Shown piece by piece: positions 46,777 to 55,402 of a stretch of DNA of 64,000 nucleotides. The notes beneath the pieces were generated by a model. That model saw only the letters and a list, made by a program, of their open reading frames with translations, was not told the DNA's origin and did no database searches. Both the position numbers and the translations under genes were made by a program. This DNA is from Polaribacter sp. Hel1_33_78 (lineage in GTDB: Bacteria; Bacteroidota; Bacteroidia; Flavobacteriales; Flavobacteriaceae). Where the stretch lies: positions 1,158,001-1,222,000 of the forward strand of contig NZ_LT629794.1 of the NCBI RefSeq assembly GCF_900106075.1, in the 5' to 3' direction. Positions within the stretch are counted from its first letter, which is position 1; each line of letters begins with the position of its first letter.

Positions 46777-49371
46777 ATGTTGTTAAAAAAAATTGAATTT
46801 TCACTTATTTTTCAGATACTTCTTTTAGGTTGTTTAATCTCCTCTCTTGAAGTTTCATCGCAAGAATATGGTCTTAATTTTAAAGGTCAAAGTTATCTTT
46901 TAGATGAAAGAACAGGTTTAGAAATTTCTCCAAATGAGTATGTAAAAGTTAAAAATGAATTTGAAGTTTCCTTTGGTTTAAAATTAGATTTTAAACAAAA
47001 AGGAAATGGGTTTGGATATGTTTTTAGAATTATAAGTAAAGAAAATAAGAATATAGACTTACTCCTTTCAGGTTTCCAAACTAAAAGTTTAATTTTGGTG
47101 GTCGGAGATACCCAAACCACTTTACCTATTGATTTATCTATTATTAATAAAAACGATTGGTTTGACATTAAAATCAAATTCTTTTTAAATAAAAATGAAA
47201 TTCAATTTTCAGCATCTAATAGTAAGCCTGTTTTTAAAACAATGGCGTTGAATAAGCAAGAATCCTTTAAACTCTTTTTTGGAGCAAATAACTATAAAGA
47301 ATTTTCGAGTTCAGATGTTCCAGAAATGAATATTAGAGATCTTAAATTAACTAAAAACGGCAGTTTGTTTTCTCATTTTCCATTAAATCAATGTGGAGGT
47401 AATACCACTTCTGATGTTTTAAAAAACACACAAGCCATTTTAAAAAATCCAAATTGGATTTTATGCAGACATCAAAATTGGAATTTGAATTTTTCTTCTA
47501 TAACAGAAGGAGTGCAATTGGTAGCTTCAAATGAAGAAAAAGGAATCATTTATCTCTTAAACGAAACCTCTGTCTTAACTTATAGTACCCAAGACAATAC
47601 TATTAAAAGAACGCCGTACAAAAACGGTAAAATAGATTTAACATTAGCCCATAGAGCAATTTATAATACAAACGATAATCAAATTTATATTTACGCTGCA
47701 GATAAAGAGCTTTATTCCTATTTAAATTTAGAAACAGGAAAGTGGAATAATCTAGAAACTTTTTCAAAAAAAACAGGTAAATTAATTTTTCAAAAACACA
47801 ATAATGTGTTTAACCCGTCAGATAATTCAATTTATATGTTGGGAGGTTACGGACAATACAAATACAATAATATTGTAAGAAAACTAAACTTAACAGACAG
47901 CACTTGGACTAATTTACCTACTAATGATAGTATTTTTAAACCAAGATATTTAGCAGGAAGCGCCATCTTTAAGGACTCTATTTATATTTTAGGAGGTTAT
48001 GGAAGTGCATCAGGAAGTCAGGTAACAAATCCTCATAGCTATTCAAGTTTAATTGCGTTTTCCATTAAAAGCAAAAGGTTTAAACATAAATTTAATATTA
48101 TTAATCCTTTTAGTAATGATATGATTGTTGCCAACAAGATGTGGATTAATCCTGACAATAGAGATTATTTTGCACTTGTTTCAGATAAAATTAAATATGA
48201 AGGATATTTAAAACTTTTAAAAGGAAATTTAGACAATAATAGCACTACAATAGTGGGCGATTCTATCCCTTTTAAGTTTTTAGATATTAAATCTGTGGCT
48301 AATTTGTATTATATGCCTAATCAGAAAAAATTAGTAGCGTATAATTCCTTTTTAAATAAAGAGAATAAAAACGAGTTTAGCATAAATTCAATAGATTTTC
48401 CAGCAATTAAAATGCCAGTTAAAACCGCTAAAAGTACTAATTATTGGTACTGGATATTTGGGGGAGTAACCATTATAGGACTAATTGTTTTATATGTTGT
48501 AAAGCGTAAAAAGAAAAAACAGTCAGTAGCAGTAATTAAAGAGAAAAAAGTTGTTGTTCTTGATGCAGGGAGAAAAGAGATAGAAAATATTGATATTGAG
48601 GAAAAAGATCTCGATTTTAAACCAATAGAAAGAGAATATAAATATCAAATCATATTTTTTGGTGGTTTTCAGGTAATTAACAGAAACCAAGAGGACATTA
48701 CAGGTAAATTTTCGCCCTTATTAAAAGAATTATTTTTATTAATATGGATGTATACTTTTAAGAATAACAAAGGTATATCATCATCAAAGTTAATAGAAAT
48801 TCTATGGTATGATAAGCCTACAAGAAGTGCGCAAAACAATAGGTCTGTGAACATTACTAAGCTAAAAAACTTAATAAAAGAACTTGGAGATTGTACAATA
48901 GATAAAGAAACTGGGTATTGGAAAATAAATCATAATTACAAAGCGTTAAAAACAGATTATTACGAGGTTATTCAGATAACCAAAAACAAAAAGACTATAA
49001 ATAGAGATCGAATAGACCATTTGATTAAAATTACTCAAAAAGGACCATTTTTATCGAATTTAAATTACGAATGGCTAGACTCATTTAAACAAGATGTTGC
49101 CGATGCTATAATCGAAACCTTAATTAATTTTGCTGAAAGTTTTGACTTTAAAACCGATCCAGATTTTATACTTCATTTATGTGATTGTATTTTTAATTTT
49201 GATTCTATTAACGAAGAAGCTGTTGTTTTTAAATGTAAAGCGTATAACTACAAAGGCAATCATAGTTTAGCAGAAAGCACCTTTAAGAAGTTTCAAAAAG
49301 AATACAAACTATTGTATGCCCAAGATTTCAAATATTCGTTTCAGGAAATCTTAGAAAATAAAAATAAGTAA
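46777..49371 (+). CDS. Membrane-spanning kelch sensor with SARP-like cytoplasmic regulator domain
   Basis: This is an 864-residue protein. A signal/anchor segment (residues ~8-30) leads to a LamG-like beta domain (~30-215) and a kelch/galactose-oxidase-like region (~240-540) with repeats such as 'SIYMLGGYG' and 'SIYILGGYG'. One membrane helix lies at ~556-578, followed by KRKKKK. The cytoplasmic half begins 'YQIIFFGGFQVINRNQEDITGKFSPLLKEL' and has 'KLIEILWYD', a winged-helix pattern as in SARP/OmpR-type domains. Residues ~745-864 are helical with BTAD-like spacing. I infer an exported sensor coupled directly to a DNA-binding domain. It opens the accessory region and precedes the glycosidase gene by 115 bases. 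Confidence 0.65.
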   Translation: MLLKKIEFSLIFQILLLGCLISSLEVSSQEYGLNFKGQSYLLDERTGLEISPNEYVKVKNEFEVSFGLKLDFKQKGNGFGYVFRIISKENKNIDLLLSGFQTKSLILVVGDTQTTLPIDLSIINKNDWFDIKIKFFLNKNEIQFSASNSKPVFKTMALNKQESFKLFFGANNYKEFSSSDVPEMNIRDLKLTKNGSLFSHFPLNQCGGNTTSDVLKNTQAILKNPNWILCRHQNWNLNFSSITEGVQLVASNEEKGIIYLLNETSVLTYSTQDNTIKRTPYKNGKIDLTLAHRAIYNTNDNQIYIYAADKELYSYLNLETGKWNNLETFSKKTGKLIFQKHNNVFNPSDNSIYMLGGYGQYKYNNIVRKLNLTDSTWTNLPTNDSIFKPRYLAGSAIFKDSIYILGGYGSASGSQVTNPHSYSSLIAFSIKSKRFKHKFNIINPFSNDMIVANKMWINPDNRDYFALVSDKIKYEGYLKLLKGNLDNNSTTIVGDSIPFKFLDIKSVANLYYMPNQKKLVAYNSFLNKENKNEFSINSIDFPAIKMPVKTAKSTNYWYWIFGGVTIIGLIVLYVVKRKKKKQSVAVIKEKKVVVLDAGRKEIENIDIEEKDLDFKPIEREYKYQIIFFGGFQVINRNQEDITGKFSPLLKELFLLIWMYTFKNNKGISSSKLIEILWYDKPTRSAQNNRSVNITKLKNLIKELGDCTIDKETGYWKINHNYKALKTDYYEVIQITKNKKTINRDRIDHLIKITQKGPFLSNLNYEWLDSFKQDVADAIIETLINFAESFDFKTDPDFILHLCDCIFNFDSINEEAVVFKCKAYNYKGNHSLAESTFKKFQKEYKLLYAQDFKYSFQEILENKNK

Positions 49372-49486
49372 GCCATTTTTTTTAATTTTCAAGAATACTT
49401 AAATTTTTACACCTATTTATTGCGATTAATGTTTTATTAATCCAAAATTAAACACTTAAATATATTTTGCTTTCATAACTATTTTT

Positions 49487-50800
49487 ATGAAAGCCTTCTC
49501 TATTTCTTTTTTAATGGTTGTTTTTATAACAACCGCTCTTTGTTCTCAATCTAAACACGCTAAAACTAGTAATTATTTAAGCTATAAAGGTTTAGTAATG
49601 GCAGGTTATCAAGGTTGGTTTAGAGCGCCAAAAGATGGCTCTAAAAGAGGTTGGGGGCATTATGGTAGAGGTAATAAATTCGATTTTGAAAACAATACAA
49701 TAGACTTTTGGCCTGATGTTTCAGAATACAAAAAAACATACAAAACCGTTTTTAAATATGATAATGAAACGAATGCAGAGGTATTTAGCTCTGTAGATAA
49801 AAGCACAACAGATCTTCATTTTAAATGGATGAAAGAATATGGTGTAGATGGCGTATTTATGCAGCGCTTTTTTGGGGTTACAAGAAACCATACAAACACC
49901 AACAAACCCCAAGACATTATATTAAGAAACGCCTTAAAAGCGTCCAAAGAAAATAACAGAGCCATTGCTGTTATGTATGATCTATCTGGCTTAAAAGAGA
50001 CTGGTGAGGATTGTTCTTCTATCATAGAAGATTGGAAAATGTTGGTAGATGAATTAAAAGTAACCAACCAAGGAGAAAGCCAGAATTACTTATACCATAA
50101 TGGTAAGCCATTAGTCGCTATTTGGGGTGTTGGTTTTCCAGACAGACCCTATGATACACGTAAAATAGGTATCAATCGTTTAATAGATTTCTTAAAAAAC
50201 GACCCAGTTTATGGGGGTTGCTCAATTATGTTAGGTGTACCAACATATTTTAGAGATTTAGATAAAGATTGTTTACCAGATCCTTATTTACATACAGTTA
50301 TAGCATCTGCAGATATTGTTTTACCTTGGATGGTACAACGCTTTACGCCTTTGGTGCATAAAGTTGGCGACCATTTAAGAGATCATATTATTGCAGATTT
50401 AAAATGGACCAAAAAGAGAAACCTAGATTATGTACCCGTAATTACACCTGGTTTTAGTTGGCGAAACCTTTCTTTAAACAAACCCCATTTGGCAAGATAT
50501 ACCGCTTATGGAGCCATACCAAGATTAGGGGGTAGGTTTTATTGGGATCAAATGGCGAATGCAATTTTAGCAGGTTCAGAAATGATTTATGTGGCCATGT
50601 TCGATGAAATTGATGAGGGTACAGCCATTATGAAAGTATCAGATACCCCACCAAATAGCGATAAAGCACATTTTGTAAACAATGATGGTATGCCTTCAGA
50701 TCATTATTTATGGTTAACAGGTTTAGGCGCAAAAATGTTACGAGGAGAAATGCCTTTACAACTAGAGTTACCAGAAAGAAAAGTAAATAATCGAAAATAA
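49487..50800 (+). CDS. GH71/99-like glycoside hydrolase, stand-alone
   Basis: This is a 437-residue exported protein with a signal peptide near residues 1-20 (MKAFSISFLMVVFITTALCS). It matches GH71/GH99-like enzymes: 'VMAGYQGWFRAPKDGSKRGWGHY' (~37-59), 'FKWMKEYGVDGVFMQRFFG' (~109-127), 'PLVAIWGVGFPDRPYD' and 'MFDEIDEGTAIMK' (~371-383). Glu374 and Glu377 give the E-x-x-E pair that corresponds to the catalytic EWHE motif of GH99 endo-alpha-mannosidases. The family is confident by pattern; the substrate is not. It has no T9SS tail, unlike its two fused relatives downstream. Confidence 0.8.
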   Translation: MKAFSISFLMVVFITTALCSQSKHAKTSNYLSYKGLVMAGYQGWFRAPKDGSKRGWGHYGRGNKFDFENNTIDFWPDVSEYKKTYKTVFKYDNETNAEVFSSVDKSTTDLHFKWMKEYGVDGVFMQRFFGVTRNHTNTNKPQDIILRNALKASKENNRAIAVMYDLSGLKETGEDCSSIIEDWKMLVDELKVTNQGESQNYLYHNGKPLVAIWGVGFPDRPYDTRKIGINRLIDFLKNDPVYGGCSIMLGVPTYFRDLDKDCLPDPYLHTVIASADIVLPWMVQRFTPLVHKVGDHLRDHIIADLKWTKKRNLDYVPVITPGFSWRNLSLNKPHLARYTAYGAIPRLGGRFYWDQMANAILAGSEMIYVAMFDEIDEGTAIMKVSDTPPNSDKAHFVNNDGMPSDHYLWLTGLGAKMLRGEMPLQLELPERKVNNRK

Positions 50801-50864
50801 CTACGTAAGCATAAAATACTAAGATAAATGCAAATAAATGAACTTTTTTTTACTAATAATACTA

Positions 50865-50944
50865 TTAATTAAGGATTAATTAATTAAATATTAATATGTG
50901 TTTCGCTTATTTGTAAAGAAATTCAAATAACCCTAATTAATTAA
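50865..50944. repeat. TTAATTAA cluster before the beta-helix gene
   Basis: The palindrome TTAATTAA occurs at 50865, 50876, 50880 and 50937. Similar clusters lie at 53800 and 53811, before the second beta-helix gene, and at 46652 and 46753, before the regulator gene. AT-rich chance is a real alternative. Confidence 0.3.
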
Positions 50945-50956
50945 ATTTTTTATATC

Positions 50957-53521
50957 ATGAAAAAAAATACATTTTTAACAATTTGCCTCTCATTATTTTT
51001 AGTGGGTGGTCTGTTTGCACAACAAACAGTTTATGTTTCTACAAATGGTGCAGGTGCTTTAAATGGTACAAGTGAAGCTGACGCTTATGACGATTTTGTA
51101 ACAGCTCTAGCAGATATTGACACAGCAGGAGATATTCTTAGAGTAATTGGAGATATGAATGTTAGTGCAGTGAGTTTAAATCTTAAAACAGAGCAATTCA
51201 CAATTGAGGGTGATGCAGCTGGTTCTACTCTTACAGGTGTAGATGCAGCTGTAAGAATGTTTACAATTAATGGTGGTACAGGTCATAATATTACATTTAA
51301 AAATTTAATTTTTACTGGAGCAACAAATTCAACTGGAGGTGGTGGAGGAGGTGTATTATTCAGTAATCAAACATCAACTTTAACTTTTGATAATTGTGTT
51401 TTTAATGGTAATTCAGTAACAAGCGTTAATGGAGGTGGTGCAATTTTTTTAGGAAATGCAGCAACTTTAACTGCAACAGGGTGTACTTTTTATGAAAATT
51501 CTTCTACTAGTTTAACCGGTAAGGGAGGAGCAATAGCTTTTGTTGGAACTGGAGTTTCAACTATAACAAACTGTACTTTTTTTGAAAATACTATTACCAG
51601 AAATAGTAATGACTATGGTGCTGCAATAAGAATTGAAGGAAAAAGTGTTACTATAACAAATAGCTTATTTTATAATAACAAAGTTAATGCAGGTGCTGGT
51701 GGAGTTGCAGATGTTGGTGCTTCTGCCGCTGGTACACAAAAATTTATAAATTCTTTAGGTCAATTGGTAAATGCCAATATGGATGAGGTAACAAACTCTG
51801 TAGTGTTAAAAAAAGGTTCAACTACAAGTTCAGATGCAGCAGACCTTGATGGTTCTAATTTAGTTTGGAATGAAACCTTAAATAAGGTAACATTTTCTGC
51901 ACCAAATGCAATAGCAGATTTAACTATAGTAGGAAAAACACCTATAAATTTTGGTTCGGATGGAAATGATGTAGGTGCTTGGGAAGGTTCAGCCATTAAT
52001 ATCTTTTTAGGTGGTACACCAGGTGCCGTTGAAGGTTGGGCTAACGATGCCAATTGGTCTAAAGGTAGTCAGCCAGAAGCAACAGATAATGTGGCTATTC
52101 TTACAGGGAGAAACTGTAATTTACCTATATCTACAACAGTAAATGATATAAAAGTAACAAGTCTTTTAAGAATTTCAAGTAACCAAGGGTTAGTGGTAAA
52201 TGGAGATGCTATTGTAACAGGGACAGTAAGATACTCCAGAGCATTAACAAATAATGCTGATAATACAAAAGCATGGCATTTAGTTGCTTCTCCTGTTGTT
52301 GATGAGGTTTTTGATACTAGTTATTTAACTATTAATGATATTGCCGTAGGTACAAATTCTAATAGAGGAATTGCTACTTATAATACAGGAGATAATAGCT
52401 GGTCTTATTATACAGGGGTAGATATTACAGCAACTTCAGGTCAAGGATATTCTATGAAAATTACACCTGATGAAATTGAAAGTGCAGGTGGAGAATATGC
52501 TGATGGAATTGTAGTATTTGAAGGAACGCTTAATGATACAGATTTTACCACACCGGCTTTAGCAGCAGGCTTTAATTTATTAGGTAACCCATATACTTCT
52601 TTTGTAAATAGTGGTGTTTTTTTAGGTGATGCAGCAAACAGCGCTACGGGTATGGATAAAACACAAATGTGGGTTTGGAATTCAAGCACAGAAAATTATG
52701 ATGTTAAAACAGTTGGAGAAGCTTTTGTTTTAGCACCTGCTCAAGGGTTTTTTGTAAATTCTACGAACACAGCTGCTGTTACCTTTTCAAAAACAAACCA
52801 AGCAACAACTGGTGGGGCATTTCAAAAAACAGCTAGAACTGAGATTAAATTATTAATGAATACCAGCACTAATGAGCGTTTTGCAAAAATTTATTTAACA
52901 GATACTGCAACAAAAGGTTTTGATAGTGGTTGGGAAGGAGAAGTATTTGGAGGTATTGCTAATAAAGTAGATGTATTTACAGAATTAGTATCAGACAATC
53001 AAGGTAAAAACTATCAAGTACAATCGTTACCAATCTCAGAAATGGAGTCTATGGTAATTCCGGTAGGTGTTATTGCAGAAGCAGGTAAAGAACTTACTTT
53101 TTCTTTAGAGCAAACTAATTTTCCTACAGATGTAAAAGTATATTTAGAAGACAGATTAGCAAATACTTATAATGAACTAACAAATAGCAAAACTTTTAAA
53201 GTTACATTATCTGAAGCTTTAAATGATGTTGGTCGTTTTTACTTACATGCATCTAAAAGTTCTTTAAGTTTAGATGATAATGCAGTGTCAGAAAACATTA
53301 GTATGTATAAATCTAATGCAACTACTTTAAAGGTGGTTGGTTTACCTAATGGAACATCAAACATCAAACTATTTAACATACTAGGAAAACAAGTTCTAAA
53401 TACATCTTTTACAGCAAATGGTGTAAAAGAAATTACTTTACCAAAATTAGCTATAGGAGTTTACATAGTGCAATTAGAAACAGAAACTAGTAAATTGAAC
53501 AAGAAAATTGTAATAGAATAA
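50957..53521 (+). CDS. Pmp-like beta-helix protein with T9SS type A sorting domain
   Basis: This is an 854-residue secreted protein. Its signal peptide ends LFAQ. The 'TVYVSTNGAGALNGTSEADA' opening (~24-43) is the usual start of right-handed parallel beta-helix proteins. Residues ~100-260 carry repeats with F-x-x-N and GGA motifs (FNGNSV, GGGAIFLG, GGAIAF), resembling chlamydial polymorphic membrane proteins. A middle beta-rich part (~340-640) and a C-terminal T9SS type A domain (~770-854) with 'IKLFNILGKQVL...GVYIVQLET' follow. It is probably bound to or released from the cell surface. Binding of glycan or adhesion is inferred; no catalytic motif is seen. Confidence 0.75.
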   Translation: MKKNTFLTICLSLFLVGGLFAQQTVYVSTNGAGALNGTSEADAYDDFVTALADIDTAGDILRVIGDMNVSAVSLNLKTEQFTIEGDAAGSTLTGVDAAVRMFTINGGTGHNITFKNLIFTGATNSTGGGGGGVLFSNQTSTLTFDNCVFNGNSVTSVNGGGAIFLGNAATLTATGCTFYENSSTSLTGKGGAIAFVGTGVSTITNCTFFENTITRNSNDYGAAIRIEGKSVTITNSLFYNNKVNAGAGGVADVGASAAGTQKFINSLGQLVNANMDEVTNSVVLKKGSTTSSDAADLDGSNLVWNETLNKVTFSAPNAIADLTIVGKTPINFGSDGNDVGAWEGSAINIFLGGTPGAVEGWANDANWSKGSQPEATDNVAILTGRNCNLPISTTVNDIKVTSLLRISSNQGLVVNGDAIVTGTVRYSRALTNNADNTKAWHLVASPVVDEVFDTSYLTINDIAVGTNSNRGIATYNTGDNSWSYYTGVDITATSGQGYSMKITPDEIESAGGEYADGIVVFEGTLNDTDFTTPALAAGFNLLGNPYTSFVNSGVFLGDAANSATGMDKTQMWVWNSSTENYDVKTVGEAFVLAPAQGFFVNSTNTAAVTFSKTNQATTGGAFQKTARTEIKLLMNTSTNERFAKIYLTDTATKGFDSGWEGEVFGGIANKVDVFTELVSDNQGKNYQVQSLPISEMESMVIPVGVIAEAGKELTFSLEQTNFPTDVKVYLEDRLANTYNELTNSKTFKVTLSEALNDVGRFYLHASKSSLSLDDNAVSENISMYKSNATTLKVVGLPNGTSNIKLFNILGKQVLNTSFTANGVKEITLPKLAIGVYIVQLETETSKLNKKIVIE
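52916..53521 (+). repeat. 606-base duplicated segment, copy 1
   Basis: This 606-base stretch, the last 201 codons and stop of the 854-residue protein, matches 58700-59305 without gaps in the reading. By eye about five of six residues are identical, with blocks such as SLPISEMES...VIPVGVIAEAGKEL near identical in DNA too. Confidence 0.8.
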
Positions 53522-53549
53522 GCAACTAACTTTTTAAAATAAGACAACC

Positions 53550-53726
53550 ATGAATAAAAATATAGACACAAAACAGCAGCAAGAAGAAATTAACAGAAAA
53601 GAGGCACTTAAAAAAATAGGAAACTATGGTAAGTATGCTGCCTTAACAGCTTTAGGAACTTATATGATATTAAACCCTCAAAAAGCTCAGGCAACAAGTC
53701 CTACAGCACTTGGTGAAGGATTCTAA
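53550..53726 (+). CDS. 58-residue small membrane peptide
   Basis: This ORF codes for a 58-residue peptide starting MNKNIDTKQQQEEINRKEAL, with a helix 'KYAALTALGTYMIL' (residues ~29-42) and a short tail ending ATSPTALGEGF. 'RKEALKKIGNYGKYAALTA' resembles small proteins that I recall next to T9SS proteins in other Flavobacteriia, which I cannot verify here. It is 28 bases after the beta-helix gene and followed by a 21-base-pair hairpin, so it is cotranscribed with that gene. The basic-then-hydrophobic order could mean export or membrane insertion. The function is unknown. Confidence 0.6.
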   Translation: MNKNIDTKQQQEEINRKEALKKIGNYGKYAALTALGTYMILNPQKAQATSPTALGEGF

Positions 53727-53730
53727 TAAA

Positions 53731-53778
53731 ATAATAACACATAGCCTCATGTTTTTTCATGAGGCTATGTGTTATTAT
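53731..53778. terminator. Long hairpin after the small peptide gene
   Basis: A perfect 21-base-pair stem (53731-53751 with 53758-53778) has a 6-T loop, built around ACACATAGCCTCATG. No T-run follows, so it may act as a terminator or mRNA end protector. Confidence 0.55.
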
Positions 53779-53866
53779 TCTCAAAAAAAGGAATAATGGT
53801 TAATTAATAATTAATTAATCTTAATTGTCTATTTTTAATAATTAATCTAACTTAAATAATCAAAAT

Positions 53867-55309
53867 ATGAAAAAAATTACTTTATTAACTCTTTTATTTA
53901 TTGCTTTTACTGGTTTTACATTAATCGCGCAAACTACCGTTTATGTTTCAGCAACAGGTGCTGGTAGCTCAGATGGTACAAGTCAATCAGATGCATTTGG
54001 CAACTTTGGGGTTGCCATGTCTAATATAACCTCTGAAGGTGATAAACTTATAATTATAGGAGCAATTACGCCAGATGGCGCTAATCTAACCTCTAAGAAT
54101 TTTGCATTTACTATAGAAGGTTTGGATGCTAGCTCAACTTTAGCTGGAAACGGTGGTACAGGCAGACTCTTTACAATAAATGGAGCAACGTCGGCAAATG
54201 TAACCTTTAAGAATCTTACTTTTCAAAACAACACTACCACACTTGCTGGAGGTGGTGTCTTTTTTAATAACAACGCAGGAGCTACAGCTACCTTTGAGAA
54301 CTGTACCTTTACTGGAAATTCTGTAACTAACGCCGCAGGTGGTGGAGTTATATTAGCCTCCAACGGAAATTTGAACATCGCAGATTGTGTTTTCGAAAAC
54401 AATACATCATCAGATAAAGGAGGGGCTATTGTCGCTGGAAATTCTGTAAATGTAACCATCTCTGGATCTCTTTTTAACGGGAACTCAGCAACTAAAGGTG
54501 GTGCAATTGCTGTAACAGGCAATGGTGTAGATTTCGTTTTGAACACTAGTACTTTTGTGAATAATTCCGTATCAAGTAATGGTGGAGGAGCGATGTACTT
54601 TGGAGGTACAAGTGCCAACAGTAGTATTACTAATACGACTGTTTTTAATAATACTGTAAATTTTACCTCATTAAATCAATCTACAGGCGGTGGAATACGA
54701 ATAGAAGGCGCTAGACCTTTTACAATTTCAAATTCTCTAATTTATGGTAACTATGTAAGCTTTGGGAACGAAACAAATTTTTCGGATATCGGAGGGCCTC
54801 CAACAGTAGAATTGACATTAAACCACTCAATAACTAAAAATATAGAACCCTCTTTAGTTGCAGTAGGTGATGGAGGAAATGATGTGTTTTCAACATCTAT
54901 AACTGATGCAAATCTTACATCTTCTAATCTAACATTTAATCCAACTACTGGTAAAGTAGAATATGATGCTGTAAGTTATACGGAAGATAGCCCTATTGAT
55001 TTTGGATCTGATGGTAATGACGTTGGTGCTTGGGATTCTGGTTTAACCTTATCTTTAGATAAAGAAGATTTTTTAGCAACTAAACTTTCTGTTTATTATA
55101 ATGGTTCATCTAAAAATTTAGAGGTTTTACATAGTATTGCAGAACCAATTTCTTTAGAGGTATATACTATTTTAGGAGCTAAGGTATTGTCTTTGAGTAA
55201 TGTAAGTGCTAAACAATTGATAAATGCAAACCATTTAAATACAGGAATTTATATTTTAGTGGGTAAAACTTCAGAAAAGTTTTTCTCTAAAAAATTCTTA
55301 ATCAATTAA
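53867..55309 (+). CDS. Pmp-like beta-helix protein, short, T9SS type A tail
   Basis: This is a 480-residue secreted protein. The signal peptide ends LIAQ. The 'TVYVSATGAGSSDGTSQSDA' opening and repeats with GGGVFF, GGAIVAG, GGAIAVTG and GGGAMYFGG (residues ~120-250) give a right-handed beta-helix. 'IEGARPFTISNSLIYGN' (~280) is also present in the two giant proteins. The tail (~400-480) is a T9SS type A domain, 'LEVYTILGAKVLSLSN...GIYILVGKT'. It is preceded by TTAATTAA clusters and followed by a strong terminator, so it forms its own unit. It probably binds a ligand at the cell surface. Confidence 0.75.
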   Translation: MKKITLLTLLFIAFTGFTLIAQTTVYVSATGAGSSDGTSQSDAFGNFGVAMSNITSEGDKLIIIGAITPDGANLTSKNFAFTIEGLDASSTLAGNGGTGRLFTINGATSANVTFKNLTFQNNTTTLAGGGVFFNNNAGATATFENCTFTGNSVTNAAGGGVILASNGNLNIADCVFENNTSSDKGGAIVAGNSVNVTISGSLFNGNSATKGGAIAVTGNGVDFVLNTSTFVNNSVSSNGGGAMYFGGTSANSSITNTTVFNNTVNFTSLNQSTGGGIRIEGARPFTISNSLIYGNYVSFGNETNFSDIGGPPTVELTLNHSITKNIEPSLVAVGDGGNDVFSTSITDANLTSSNLTFNPTTGKVEYDAVSYTEDSPIDFGSDGNDVGAWDSGLTLSLDKEDFLATKLSVYYNGSSKNLEVLHSIAEPISLEVYTILGAKVLSLSNVSAKQLINANHLNTGIYILVGKTSEKFFSKKFLIN

Positions 55310-55337
55310 AATAATAAAAATTTAAATTTTAGGAATT

Positions 55338-55369
55338 AAAAAAAGGGGTTTATGGAAGCCCCTTTTTTT
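55338..55369 (+). terminator. Terminator after the short beta-helix gene
   Basis: GGGGTTT (55345-55351) pairs with AAGCCCC (55356-55362) with one G-T wobble. A-run and T-run arms (55338-55344 and 55363-55369) extend the stem and give a terminal T-run. Confidence 0.85.
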
Positions 55370-55402
55370 AGTAACACTAAGTTTTCTTAATTGCTATTTA
55401 AG

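Noticed and set aside
49487-49560. Lipoprotein signal on the stand-alone GH99-like protein
   Set aside because: The cysteine is preceded by Leu (TALC) rather than Gly/Ala/Ser, so a normal signal-peptidase I site is preferred.
54223-54618. Proline-rich reverse-strand ORFs opposite the beta-helix genes (also near 57019 and 62408)
   Set aside because: They mirror the Gly/Asn/Thr-rich repeats of the real genes and have no start context or family resemblance.
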